Counted from the first letter of the stretch, positions 9,816 to 18,269 are shown. The stretch: DNA of 21,409 nucleotides from DATBAK01 sp036787815 (GCA_036787815.1 DAIQOP010000030.1:1-21409), one strand, 5' to 3'. Numbers and translations: made by a program. The notes: generated from the letters alone by a model not told the origin.

Positions 9816-11048
9816 TCACCGGAAATCGAACGCGACCTTGATCGCGCCGCTGCGGTCCTGCGTCGCGAGCGACGCGAACGCGGCGCGCCAGTCTTCGAGG
9901 CGGAAGCGGTGCGTGAGCATGCCGGTGAGGTCGACGCGCCCGTCCTGCACGAGCTCGAGGTAGTGATCGATGCCGTGCTTGCGCACCCCGTCGACCTGTT
10001 CGAACCCGAAGGCGTTGCTGCCGACGTAGGAGATCTCCTTGAAGTAGAGCGGCGTGTCCTCCCACAGCGTCGGGCCGTGCACCCCGGCCTTCACGAGCGT
10101 GCCGCGCGCCTTGAGCACCCGCACCGCGACCTCGAAGGTCTGGCGCTTCCCGATCGTGTCGTACACGACGTCGATCATGCCCGGATAGGCCATCGGCAGG
10201 CCGTCGCTCGCCTGGAGCACGCCACCCGACCAGGCCGCGGCCTCCTCGATCACCCGCAACGCGGGCTCGTGCCCGATCACGGTCGCACCGAGCTTGCGGG
10301 CGAGATCCGCCTGCGCGTCGAACCGCGCGACGACGAGCACGTCGACGTCGGGATACAACGCGCGCAGGATCGCGGTCGCGCACGTGCCGAGCGCGCCGGC
10401 GCCGTAGACCATGACCTTCCCGCCGGGTGTCGGCGGGTGCCGCGTGATCGCGTGCAACGACACCGCGAACGGGTCGGCGAAGACCGCGAGCTCGTCGGAG
10501 ACCGAGTCGGGCACCTTGTACAACATCGAGTCGTGCGCGGGCATCAGGTCGGCGTAGCCGCCGGTGGCGTCCTTCGCGGTGCCGGTGTGGATACCGGGTG
10601 AGATCGGGCCGGCCGAGAAGTTCCAGCAGAGGCTGTAGTCGCCGATCCGGCACGCCGGGCACTCGGGCTCGACGCCACGCGGACCGCACGACAGCCACGG
10701 GTTGAGCACCACACGGTCGCCGACCTCGAGCCCCTCGGCCTCCGGGCCGAGCGCGACGACGTCGGCGACGACCTCGTGCCCGAGCACCTGCGGGAGCGAG
10801 AAGAACGCCTTCATGGGGTTGTCGGGGTTGCCGACCTCGTTGCCCCAGTCCATGAACACCTGCTTCGAGTCCGATCCGCAGATGCCCGTGAGGCGGGGCT
10901 TGGTCACCACCCAGTCGGGCCGCAGGAACGGCGGGTCGTCCATGTCGACGAGCCGCATCGGCGTGTGCGCCAAGTTGCGGAGGAGCTGGTTGTCGTCGGC
11001 CGGCTCGGGCTGCGGGTCGGGCTTGACCCCGTACAGCAGTGCTCGCAT
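9816..11048 (-). CDS. Zinc-dependent medium-chain alcohol dehydrogenase
   Basis: A 410-residue MDR-family zinc dehydrogenase. The catalytic zinc ligands are visible as GICGSD (C57) and GHEVVAD (H91, E92). The structural zinc lobe has four cysteines, C121, C130, C133 and C141, in 'SCGPRG...ECPACRIGDYSLC'. The Rossmann motif VYGAGALGTC (G216, G218, G221) indicates NAD(P) binding. The protein is longer than the usual 340-380 residues because of a long N-terminal lead (first 40 residues) and an insert before the cofactor fold. The ATG at 11048 has an excellent ribosome-binding site (GAGGGGGG) 4-5 bases upstream. It is the first gene of a three-gene minus-strand set with the unknown protein and the crotonase. 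Substrate cannot be read from the sequence; an acyl/alcohol catabolic role fits the neighbours. Confidence 0.93.
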   Translation of the reverse strand: MRALLYGVKPDPQPEPADDNQLLRNLAHTPMRLVDMDDPPFLRPDWVVTKPRLTGICGSDSKQVFMDWGNEVGNPDNPMKAFFSLPQVLGHEVVADVVALGPEAEGLEVGDRVVLNPWLSCGPRGVEPECPACRIGDYSLCWNFSAGPISPGIHTGTAKDATGGYADLMPAHDSMLYKVPDSVSDELAVFADPFAVSLHAITRHPPTPGGKVMVYGAGALGTCATAILRALYPDVDVLVVARFDAQADLARKLGATVIGHEPALRVIEEAAAWSGGVLQASDGLPMAYPGMIDVVYDTIGKRQTFEVAVRVLKARGTLVKAGVHGPTLWEDTPLYFKEISYVGSNAFGFEQVDGVRKHGIDHYLELVQDGRVDLTGMLTHRFRLEDWRAAFASLATQDRSGAIKVAFDFR

Positions 11049-11076
11049 CGTCCCCCCTCGAAGATCCTTCGGTCCC

Positions 11077-11105
11077 AGCGTAGGGAGCCCTGACGCCCGT
11101 GTCAG
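11077..11105 (-). promoter_or_regulatory. Candidate promoter with overlapping inverted-repeat operator for the dehydrogenase operon
   Basis: On the minus strand TGACAC (11104-11099), 16 bases and TACGCT (11082-11077) form a plausible -35/-10 pair upstream of the ATG at 11048. CTGACGCCCGTGTCAG (11090-11105) is a perfect 5-bp-arm inverted repeat with a 6-base spacer that covers the -35 box. This is the type of site bound by TetR-like repressors of lipid or alcohol catabolism. No regulator gene is visible next to it, so the partner is unknown. Confidence 0.45.
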
Positions 11106-11156
11106 ATGAACGGCGACGACACCCGAACCGCGAACCGGCATGCGAGGCTACGGCCG

Positions 11157-12344
11157 ATGCGACCCCGACACCTGCTCTCCACCTCCGTCGTGCTCGGCGC
11201 GCTCGCGCTCGCCGCGTGTTCGGGAAGCTCGGGCCACTCGGCCGCGAAGCCGCCGCCGCCGACACCCCCGTCGGCAACGTGCCCGGATGATGCCTGCGTG
11301 CGGCTCAACCAGGTGCAGGTGGTCGGGACCCACAACAGCTACCACCTCGAGGACCCGCCGCAGGTGCTCGCGTTGATCAAGAGCTTCGACAAGACGCTCG
11401 GCGAGTCGATCGAGTACACGCACCCGGCGCTGCCGGTGCAGTTCTCGCGCGAAGGCGTGCGGCAGATCGAGCTCGACGTCTTCGCCGACCCCCGGGGCGG
11501 CCGGTACGCCAAGCGGCGCATCCTCGCGCTGGTGAAGCAACCGATCGACTCGGGCATCCCGGCGATGAGCAGGCCCGGCTTCAAGGTGCTGCACGCGCAG
11601 GACGTCGACTTCAACAGCAACTGCCTCACGTTCGTCGACTGCCTCACCGGTGTGCGGAGCTGGTCGCGTACGCACCCGGGCCATCTGCCGATCGCCATCC
11701 TCGTCGAAGCCAAGGACGACCCGACCCTCGACCCGCTGCACATGGGCTTCGTCGTTCCGCCTCCGCTCACGACCGCCGACTTCGACGCGCTCGACGCCGA
11801 GATCCGCTCGGTGTTCCCGCCCGGGGAGATGATCACGCCCGACGACGTGCGGGGGAGGCACGCGACACTCGAGCAGGCCGTCCGCTCGGGAACGGGGTGG
11901 CCGACGCTCGCCGCGGCGCGCGGCAAGGTCTTCTTCCTGCTCGACCAGGCCGGCCAGTCGAAGACGTACCTCACGGGTCATCCGGGCCTGCGGGGCCGGG
12001 TGATCTTCACCAACTCCGCGCCCGGCCGGCCCGACGCCGCGTTCGTGGAGATGAACGACCCGAACGGCAAGAACCTGGTTCGCATCCGCGAGCTCGTGCG
12101 CGAGGGATACCTCGTGCGTACCCGCGCGGATGCCGACACGGTCGAGGCCCGAAGCAACGCCACCACGACGCGCGACAACGCGATCGCGAGCGGCGCGCAG
12201 TTCGTGAGCACCGACTACCCCGCACCCGACAAGGCGCCGTTCTCGCCCTACGTCGTCACGTTGCCCGGCGATCGCGCGTGGCGCTGCAACCCGGTGAACA
12301 CCGGCCCGGCGTGCGTCTCCTCCGCGCTCGACACGCCGGGCTGA
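11157..12344 (+). CDS. Putative Ca2+-dependent phosphoinositide phospholipase C-like lipoprotein
   Basis: A 395-residue exported lipoprotein. It has a short basic N-terminus, a hydrophobic helix and the lipobox LAAC (C21), then a Ser/Gly/Pro linker (22-40). The catalytic domain has the PI-PLC signatures: 'QVVGTHNSYH' with H59, 'QIELDVF' (E105, D107, likely Ca2+ ligands), 'FKVLHAQDVDF' with H146, 'CLTFVDCL', and 'W-x-R-T-H-P-G-H-L-P-I' followed by 'VEAKDD'. This layout matches the Ca2+-dependent PI-PLC-C1-like family. The likely substrate is a phosphatidylinositol-type or related phosphodiester lipid at the cell surface; actinobacteria do make phosphatidylinositol. The ATG at 11157 was chosen because it gives a proper signal peptide and has GAGGC upstream. 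An in-frame ATG at 11106 would add 17 residues before the signal. It is divergent from the dehydrogenase operon. Confidence 0.9.
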   Translation: MRPRHLLSTSVVLGALALAACSGSSGHSAAKPPPPTPPSATCPDDACVRLNQVQVVGTHNSYHLEDPPQVLALIKSFDKTLGESIEYTHPALPVQFSREGVRQIELDVFADPRGGRYAKRRILALVKQPIDSGIPAMSRPGFKVLHAQDVDFNSNCLTFVDCLTGVRSWSRTHPGHLPIAILVEAKDDPTLDPLHMGFVVPPPLTTADFDALDAEIRSVFPPGEMITPDDVRGRHATLEQAVRSGTGWPTLAAARGKVFFLLDQAGQSKTYLTGHPGLRGRVIFTNSAPGRPDAAFVEMNDPNGKNLVRIRELVREGYLVRTRADADTVEARSNATTTRDNAIASGAQFVSTDYPAPDKAPFSPYVVTLPGDRAWRCNPVNTGPACVSSALDTPG

Positions 12345-12363
12345 CGCGCGCGCTCCCCGGCAC

Positions 12364-13656
12364 TCAGTCGAGCGTGACCGTCGCCGATCGCGGCACGATC
12401 TCGCGTTCGCGCAGCGACGAGCGTCGCAGCACCGACAGGACGAGAGCCGCGGTGACAGTGACGGAGCCGGCCAGCGCGAGACCGCCGCGCGGGCTCCAGC
12501 GTTCGCACACCCACCCGACGAACGGGCCCCCGACGACGGTGGTACCGAGCGTGAGCAGCGTGTAGATCGACATCACCCGACCACGGATGTGCGGCTCCGA
12601 CCAGATCTGCATGTGCGCGTTCGACGTCGACCCGAAGAACACCGCCAGGGCACCGACCGGCACGAGCGCCGCCTCCACCGCGAGCTGCGTGGGCAGGCTC
12701 GCGGCGACGACCAACGCGATTCCGAGCATCGCCGCAGCGGCGACGACGGTGCGCGACGTCGGCCGGGCCCGCAGCGCCGCGAAGAGTGCCCCGATCACGG
12801 TGCCGACGCCGAGCAGCGCCATGAGGAACCCGGCGAGACCGGCGTCGCCGTGGAAGGTGTTGTTGGCCAGCAGCGTGAGGAAGGTCGGGAAGTTGTAGAC
12901 GAGGGTCCCGACGACCGCGACGAGCACGATCGTCGCTCTGATCTCGGTGATCGCCCACGCGTACGCGAGGCCTTCGCGGATGCGCGGGCGATCGTGGTTC
13001 CGCTGCGGTCGGCGCAACTCGCCCGAGTGCATCGCCAGCAGCGCGGCCACGACGGCGAAGAACGACACCGCGTTCACGAAGAAGACCCACGACACGCCGA
13101 ACAGCGAAATGAGCAGCCCGGCGATCGCCGGGCCGGTGATGCGCGCGGAGTTGCCGACCGCGCTCGTGAGCGCGACCGCGTTCGGGACGCGCTCGGGGCC
13201 GACCATCTCCTCCACGAACGCGTGGCGCGCGGGCTCGTCTACGACCGTGACGAGACCGAGGCCGAACGCGAGCGCGAACACCATCCACGCCTCGACGACC
13301 CCGGTGAGCACGATCAGCCACAACACGATCGCGAGGAACGCCGCGAGCGTCTGGGTGATGAGCAGCAGCCGCCGGCGGGAGAAGCGGTCGGCGATCGTGC
13401 CGCCCCACAGCCCGAACAGCAGCACCGGGAGAAACCGGAACGCGAACGTGGCGCCCACGGCGACGCCGCGATGGGTGAGCTGGAGCACGAGCCAGGCCTC
13501 GGCCATGGTCTGCATCCACGATCCGATGTGCGACACGAGATCACCCGCGAAGTACAGGCGGTAGTTGTGGGTGTCGAGCGAACCGAACGTCCGCCGCACC
13601 GCCGCCCGGATCGTGAGCCTGGGTGACTCGACCGGATCGTCGGGGGCGGGCGGCAT
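12364..13656 (-). CDS. MFS transporter (MFS_3/EntS-like exporter)
   Basis: A 430-residue major facilitator with about 12 hydrophobic segments. It has the MFS signature between helices 2 and 3, 'GLWGGTIADRFSRRRLL' (about 82-98), and the helix 4-5 region 'VDEPARHAFVEEMVG'. The second half has 'HIRGRVMSIYTLLTLG', a motif of the MFS_3 (enterobactin-exporter-like) group. Substrate is unknown; this group usually exports drugs or siderophores. The ATG at 13656 is supported by family length. A TAnnnT box, TAGCGT (9 bases before the ATG), could drive a nearly leaderless mRNA, but I see no convincing -35. It is transcribed away from the topoisomerase genes' 3' end, in the same direction, and converges with the phospholipase gene (19 bases between stops). 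Confidence 0.9.
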   Translation of the reverse strand: MPPAPDDPVESPRLTIRAAVRRTFGSLDTHNYRLYFAGDLVSHIGSWMQTMAEAWLVLQLTHRGVAVGATFAFRFLPVLLFGLWGGTIADRFSRRRLLLITQTLAAFLAIVLWLIVLTGVVEAWMVFALAFGLGLVTVVDEPARHAFVEEMVGPERVPNAVALTSAVGNSARITGPAIAGLLISLFGVSWVFFVNAVSFFAVVAALLAMHSGELRRPQRNHDRPRIREGLAYAWAITEIRATIVLVAVVGTLVYNFPTFLTLLANNTFHGDAGLAGFLMALLGVGTVIGALFAALRARPTSRTVVAAAAMLGIALVVAASLPTQLAVEAALVPVGALAVFFGSTSNAHMQIWSEPHIRGRVMSIYTLLTLGTTVVGGPFVGWVCERWSPRGGLALAGSVTVTAALVLSVLRRSSLREREIVPRSATVTLD

Positions 13657-13702
13657 GGATCTCGAACGCTACCGGTCGGCCCCCGTCTGCCGATTCGCTA
13701 TT

Positions 13703-13715
13703 CGAGCTCCGCTCG
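13703..13715. terminator. Weak hairpin downstream of the topoisomerase operon
   Basis: CGAGC-TCC-GCTCG forms a perfect 5-bp stem with a 3-base loop, 31 bases after the A-subunit stop. No T-run follows on either strand, so terminator activity is only a possibility. It could instead belong to a GAGCGAGC-type dispersed repeat. Confidence 0.3.
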
Positions 13716-13745
13716 CCGGGGACAGGCGCGGCGCGGGGGCGCGGG

Positions 13746-16166
13746 TCAGTCTTCGGGGAGCTCGGCGGCGGGGACGACGCGGGCGACGACCGCGCCGTCG
13801 GGCAGACCGGGCACCGCGCTGCCGACCGAGTCGCGTGCCGCGATCTTGAGCTCGGTGCTCGCGACGACGGGAGCCGAGTCGGCCAGCACGAACACCGTGC
13901 GCGGCCCGACGGGCGCGACCGCGACGACCGTGCCCCGGCGGCGGTCGAGGCGCATCACCCGCACGCCCGCACCCCCGCGGGCCTGCACCGGCAGCACGTC
14001 GACGTGCAGCCGCTTCGCGAAGCCGGCATCGGTCGCGAGCACGACCGTCTCCTCGTGCGCGACCGCGCAGCCGCCGACGACCGCGTCGTCGCCCCGCAGC
14101 CGGATGGCCCGGATCGCGCCCGCGGCACGGCCCACCGCGCGAATCTCCGACTCGGCGAACCGGATGCCCTGGCCGTCGCGGGTGGCGACGAACGTCTCGA
14201 AGTCGTCCCAGCCCGGGAACACGGCCACGACCCGGTCGCCCGCGGCCAGCTTCATCGCGACGATCCCGTCGCGACGCGCGCCCGCGTCGACGAACTCCGA
14301 GAGCTCGGTGCGCTTCACGCCGCCCTGCGCGGTGACGAACACGACATGTCGGTGTTCCTGCGCGACGTTCGCATCGATGACCGCGACGATCTGCTCGCCG
14401 TCGCCGAGCTGGAACAGGTTGGGCGCGGCGGTGAGACGCGTCTTGGGCAGGTCGTGCCCCGACATGCGGTACGCGCGCCCGCGATCGGAGAAGAACAGCA
14501 CTCCCGACAGCGTCGACGTCTCGATGAGCTGCGACACCGCGTCGCGCTCCCCCGGTTCGGCGACCTTCGAGCCGCGGCCCCGGCCGGGACGCGCCTGCAC
14601 GTACCCGCGCGCGGTCACGGTGACGACGATCGGCTCGTCGTCGACCAGCGCCTCCGTCGCGATCTCGCCGCGGTCGTCGGTGACGATCTGCGTGCGCCGG
14701 TCGCGGCGGTGCAGGTCGCGGATCGCCACCAGCTCGTCGCGGATCACGCCCATCAGCACCTCGCGCTTGGCGAGGATCCGGCGGAGCATCTTGACCTCGG
14801 CGGTGAGCTCCTTGCGCTCCTGCACGAGCTCTTCCCGGCCGAGCCGCGTGAGCCGGCCGAGCGCGAGATCGAGGATGTGGTTCGCCTGGATCTCGCTGTA
14901 CTCGAATCCTGCGCCCATCAGGCCGGTGCGTGCCGCGGCGCGGTCCTTCGAGGCCTTGATGAGCGCGATGATCTCGTCGATCTGGTCGAGGGCCTTCACG
15001 AGGCCCTCGATGATGTGGAGGCGGGCCTCGGTCTTCTCGAGCCGGAACCGCGTACGCCGGGTGACGACGACGACCTGGTGGTTCACCCACTCCTGCAACG
15101 CCTGCGCGAGGTTGATCGTGCGGGGCACGCCGTCGACCAGCGCGACCATGTTGATGCCGAACGTGGTCTGCGCGGGCGTGTGCTTGAAGAGGTTGTTGAG
15201 CACGATCTGCGCGTTCGCGTCGGCGCGCAGCTCGATCACGAGGCGGGTGCTGCCCTGCCCGGACTCGTTGCGGATGTCGCGGACGCCTTCGATCTTGCCG
15301 CTCTCGACCGCCTCCGCGAGCTTGCCCGCGATCGCGTCGACGCTCGTCTGGTACGGGATCTCGGTGACGACGATCACCGGGCCGCGGCGCGACTCCTCGA
15401 TGCCGGTGACCGCGCGGAGGCGGATCGAGCCGCGCCCGGTGCGGTACGCGTCGGCGATCCCGTCGTCGCCCATGATGAGCGCACCCGTCGGGAAATCGGG
15501 ACCGCGCACGATCTTCATCAGCGCGTCGGGGGTGGTCTCCGGGCGCTCGATGAGCAGCACGGCCGCGTCGCAGATCTCACCGAGGTTGTGGGGAGGGATG
15601 TTCGTGGCCATGCCGACCGCGATGCCCTGGTTGCCGTTGACGAGCAGGTTCGGGAACCGGCTCGGCAGCACGACCGGTTCCTCGTCGCTGGCGTCGTAGC
15701 TGGGCTCGAAGTCGACGGTTCCCTCGTCGATGCCCGCGAGCATCTCGGTGGCGAGCACGCTGAGGCGGCACTCCGTGTAGCGCTGTGCCGCGGGCGGGTC
15801 GGCCGGAGACCCGAAGTTGCCGTGCTTGTCGATCAGCGGGTGCGAGAGCGAGAAGTCCTGGCCGAGGCGCACGAGCGCGTCGTAGATCGCGGTGTCGCCG
15901 TGCGGGTGGAAGCGGCCCATCACGTCGCCGACGACGCGCGCGCACTTCACGAACGGCCGGTCCGGGCGCAGCCCGGCATCGTGCATGGCCCAGAGGATGC
16001 GGCGATGCACCGGCTTGAGGCCGTCGCGCGCGTCGGGCAGCGCGCGGCTCACGATGACGCTCATCGAGTAGTCGAGGAACGACGACTCGACCTCGTCGAC
16101 CAACGTGCGGCTCGCGACGGGTGCCTCGAACAGCGTCGCGTCGGCGGTTGCCTTCTTGCGTGCCAT
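13746..16166 (-). CDS. Type IIA DNA topoisomerase A subunit (GyrA/ParC family, divergent GyrA boxes)
   Basis: An 806-residue DNA-cleaving subunit. The N-terminal breakage-reunion domain has 'DARDGLKPVHRRIL' (45-58), the quinolone-region loop 'HPHGDTAIYD' (T92 and D96 at the positions of E. coli Ser83/Asp87), and the catalytic tyrosine Y130 in 'RYTECRLS'. The 'TECR' form is more ParC-like than GyrA 'TEAR'. The C-terminal domain shows six beta-pinwheel blades, such as 'VTARGYVQAR', 'FSDRGRAYRM', 'VTAQGGVKRT' and 'ATDAGFAKRL'. The GyrA box (QRRGGKG type) is degenerate: QARPGRGRGSK at 524-534, and a second, mycobacterial-style box reads QARGGAG at 728-734. True supercoiling activity is therefore uncertain, and it may be a topoisomerase IV or a specialised gyrase. 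The ATG at 16166 has GAGGT upstream, 27 bases after the gyrB-like stop. Confidence 0.93.
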   Translation of the reverse strand: MARKKATADATLFEAPVASRTLVDEVESSFLDYSMSVIVSRALPDARDGLKPVHRRILWAMHDAGLRPDRPFVKCARVVGDVMGRFHPHGDTAIYDALVRLGQDFSLSHPLIDKHGNFGSPADPPAAQRYTECRLSVLATEMLAGIDEGTVDFEPSYDASDEEPVVLPSRFPNLLVNGNQGIAVGMATNIPPHNLGEICDAAVLLIERPETTPDALMKIVRGPDFPTGALIMGDDGIADAYRTGRGSIRLRAVTGIEESRRGPVIVVTEIPYQTSVDAIAGKLAEAVESGKIEGVRDIRNESGQGSTRLVIELRADANAQIVLNNLFKHTPAQTTFGINMVALVDGVPRTINLAQALQEWVNHQVVVVTRRTRFRLEKTEARLHIIEGLVKALDQIDEIIALIKASKDRAAARTGLMGAGFEYSEIQANHILDLALGRLTRLGREELVQERKELTAEVKMLRRILAKREVLMGVIRDELVAIRDLHRRDRRTQIVTDDRGEIATEALVDDEPIVVTVTARGYVQARPGRGRGSKVAEPGERDAVSQLIETSTLSGVLFFSDRGRAYRMSGHDLPKTRLTAAPNLFQLGDGEQIVAVIDANVAQEHRHVVFVTAQGGVKRTELSEFVDAGARRDGIVAMKLAAGDRVVAVFPGWDDFETFVATRDGQGIRFAESEIRAVGRAAGAIRAIRLRGDDAVVGGCAVAHEETVVLATDAGFAKRLHVDVLPVQARGGAGVRVMRLDRRRGTVVAVAPVGPRTVFVLADSAPVVASTELKIAARDSVGSAVPGLPDGAVVARVVPAAELPED

Positions 16167-16171
16167 GGCTA

Positions 16172-16207
16172 CCTCAGATGTGGAGGACGGTCCTCAGATG
16201 TCGAGGA
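16172..16207. repeat. Two 16-bp direct repeats at the B-subunit/A-subunit junction
   Basis: CCTCAGATGTGGAGGA (16172-16187) is repeated with one change at 16192-16207, a 20-bp period. The distal copy contains the B-subunit stop codon and its last codons. The copy nearer the A-subunit start supplies that gene's GAGGT ribosome-binding site. It looks like a short local duplication. Confidence 0.75.
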
Positions 16208-18269
16208 AGCGAACGTCTTTGGCGTTCTGCTGGATGAAGTTCTTCCGCCGCTCGACGTCGTCGCCCATGAGCACCGAGAGGATGTCGTCGCAGACGACGG
16301 CCTGATCGACGTCGATGCGCACGAGGTTGCGGGTGGCGGGATCCATGCACGTCTCGCGCAGCTCGGGATAGTCCATCTCGCCCAGCCCCTTGAAGCGCGC
16401 GAACGTGAGCTGCCGATTCGGATTCGCCTCGATGACCTGCTGGCGAGCGGCGTCGTCGGCGATGTAGGTGCGGCTGCCGGCGATGTCGACGGAGTACAGC
16501 GGCGGCTGCGCGACGTAGAGCCGGCGCTCGTCGACGAGCGCCTTCATCTGCCGGTAGAAGAACGTGATGAGGAGCGTGCGGATGTGCCCGCCGTCGACAT
16601 CGGCGTCGGCGAGGATCACGACCTTGCCGTAGCGCGCCTTGCCGACGTCGAAGTCGTGGCCGATGCCGCCGCCGATCGCCGCGACCAGCGCCTGGATCTC
16701 GGCGTTGGCCACGATCTTGTCCATCGAGGCCCGCTCGACGTTGAGGATCTTGCCCCGCAGCGGGAGGATCGCCTGCGTCTTCGGCGAGCGCGCGTCGCGC
16801 GCTGAGCCGCCGGCGCTGTTGCCCTCGACGATGAACAGCTCGGTCTCGGCGACGACGCGCGACGAGCAGTCGGCGAGCTTGTCGGGCATGCCGACGCCCT
16901 CGAGCGCGCTCTTGCGACGGGTGAGCTCGCGTGCCTGCTTCGCCGCGCCACGCGCCCGCGCCGCGCCCGTCGCCTTCGCGACGATCGCCTTCGCCGGGTT
17001 CGGGTTCTCCTCGAGCCAGCGGCCGAAGCGCTCACCCGTGAGCCGCTCGACCAGCGAGCGGATCTCGGTGTTGCCGAGCTTCGACTTCGTCTGCCCCTCG
17101 AACTGCGGCTCGGCCAGGCGTACCGACACGATCGCGGTGAGGCCCTCACGCACGTCGTCGCCCTGCAGCGCTGCGTCTTTCGCCTTGAGGAGGCCCCGTT
17201 CCTTGGCGTACCGATTGATGGCGTTGGTGAGCGCCCGCTTGAACCCCTCGGCGTGCATCCCGCCCTCGGTGGTGGAGATGCCGTTGGCGAAGGTGTGCAG
17301 GCCCTCGTGGTACCCGGTGTTCCACTGCCACGCGACCTCGACCTCGCCGTCGGCCTCCGCCGCGCTGAACGAGCCGACGTCGCGGATCAACGGCTCCTTG
17401 CTCGCGTTGAGATGGCGCACGAAGTCGACGATCCCGGCTTCCGTGTGGAACGTGTGGTCCTGCTTGTGGCCCGGCCGCTCGTCGTGGAACCCGATCGTGA
17501 GCCCCGCGTGCAGGAACGCCATCACCTGGAGCCGCTCCATGATCGTGGCCGCGCGGAACTCGGTCTCCTCGAACACCTCGGGGTCGGGCCAGAACGTGAC
17601 GGTGGTACCGGTGTGGCCGCGCTTCGACTTGGCCACGGCCCGCAACTTGCCCTGCGGCACCCCCGGCTCGACCTTGCCGCCCTTGCCCTTCACCGGTGCG
17701 TAGACCTGCCGGTAGGTGGTGCCGTCGCGGTCGATCTCGAGCACGGTGCGCGCCGAGAGCGCGTTGACGACCGACACCCCCACTCCGTGCAGCCCGCCCG
17801 ACACCTTGTAGCCGCCGTCGCCGAATTTGCCGCCCGCGTGCAGCGTGGTCATGACGATCTCGGCGGCCGACCGGCCCTTGAACCGCGGGTGCTCCTCCAC
17901 CGGGATGCCCCGCCCGTTGTCGGCGACGCGGCAGCCGCCGTCGGCGAGCAGCGTGACGTCGACGCGGTCGGCGTAGCCCGCCATCGCCTCGTCGACCCCG
18001 TTGTCGACCAGCTCCCACACCAGGTGGTGCAGGCCCTGGGAGCCGGTGGAACCGATGTACATCCCCGGCCGGCGCCGTACCGGGTCGAGCCCCTCGAGCA
18101 CCTGGATCTGCGCGGCCCCGTATCCCTTCGCTTCGCTCTTACGGTCGCGCTCGCTCGCGTCCGGGGTACCGGATCGTGTCGTGATTGGCGCTCGCCGCTC
18201 CGTCTTCCGGCCTCGCTCGCTCGGGTTCGGGGTGCCCGAGCCGCCGTCGGAGCCTGATCGCGCTGACAT
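16194..18269 (-). CDS. gyrB: DNA gyrase B-type subunit (type IIA topoisomerase ATPase/Toprim subunit)
   Basis: A 691-residue ATPase subunit. The GHKL ATPase has 'LDPVRRRPGMYIGS' (61-74), the catalytic Glu in 'WELVDNGVDEA' (E86, N90), 'ADNGRGIPVEEH', and the lid 'SGGLHGVGVSVVNAL'. The Toprim domain has E482 in EGNSAGGSA (the usual EGDSAGG with Asp changed to Asn), 'LPLRGKILNVERA', and DADVDG (D555, D557). The end, 'NAKDVRFLDI', matches actinobacterial GyrB. No dnaN or recF is nearby, so this may be a second gyrase-like locus. The first 46 residues are an added tail holding two copies of an SGTP-x-x-SER-x-RK-x-E unit (11-24 and 33-46). The ATG at 18269 starts almost exactly where transcription from the nearby -10 box would begin, suggesting a leaderless mRNA. 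The A subunit follows after 27 bases. Confidence 0.93.
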   Translation of the reverse strand: MSARSGSDGGSGTPNPSERGRKTERRAPITTRSGTPDASERDRKSEAKGYGAAQIQVLEGLDPVRRRPGMYIGSTGSQGLHHLVWELVDNGVDEAMAGYADRVDVTLLADGGCRVADNGRGIPVEEHPRFKGRSAAEIVMTTLHAGGKFGDGGYKVSGGLHGVGVSVVNALSARTVLEIDRDGTTYRQVYAPVKGKGGKVEPGVPQGKLRAVAKSKRGHTGTTVTFWPDPEVFEETEFRAATIMERLQVMAFLHAGLTIGFHDERPGHKQDHTFHTEAGIVDFVRHLNASKEPLIRDVGSFSAAEADGEVEVAWQWNTGYHEGLHTFANGISTTEGGMHAEGFKRALTNAINRYAKERGLLKAKDAALQGDDVREGLTAIVSVRLAEPQFEGQTKSKLGNTEIRSLVERLTGERFGRWLEENPNPAKAIVAKATGAARARGAAKQARELTRRKSALEGVGMPDKLADCSSRVVAETELFIVEGNSAGGSARDARSPKTQAILPLRGKILNVERASMDKIVANAEIQALVAAIGGGIGHDFDVGKARYGKVVILADADVDGGHIRTLLITFFYRQMKALVDERRLYVAQPPLYSVDIAGSRTYIADDAARQQVIEANPNRQLTFARFKGLGEMDYPELRETCMDPATRNLVRIDVDQAVVCDDILSVLMGDDVERRKNFIQQNAKDVRFLDI
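18132..18239. repeat. Two 42-bp repeats, 66-bp period, inside the gyrB-like N-terminal extension
   Basis: Segments 18132-18173 and 18198-18239 match at about 32 of 42 bases in the same frame. Read on the minus strand both contain a GAGCGAGCG core, and both encode SGTP-x-x-SER-x-RK-x-E. This region lies before the conserved ATPase start, so it behaves like an inserted repetitive element translated as part of the protein. Confidence 0.7.

Noticed and set aside
15770..16166. Quinolone-resistance mutation at the Ser83-equivalent (T92)
   Set aside because: Ala, Ser and Thr all occur naturally at this position among actinobacterial homologs; nothing shows an acquired change.
13623..16805. 1060-codon plus-strand open frame over the topoisomerase genes
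   Set aside because: Antisense shadow of clearly recognisable GyrA/GyrB-type proteins; no family character of its own.
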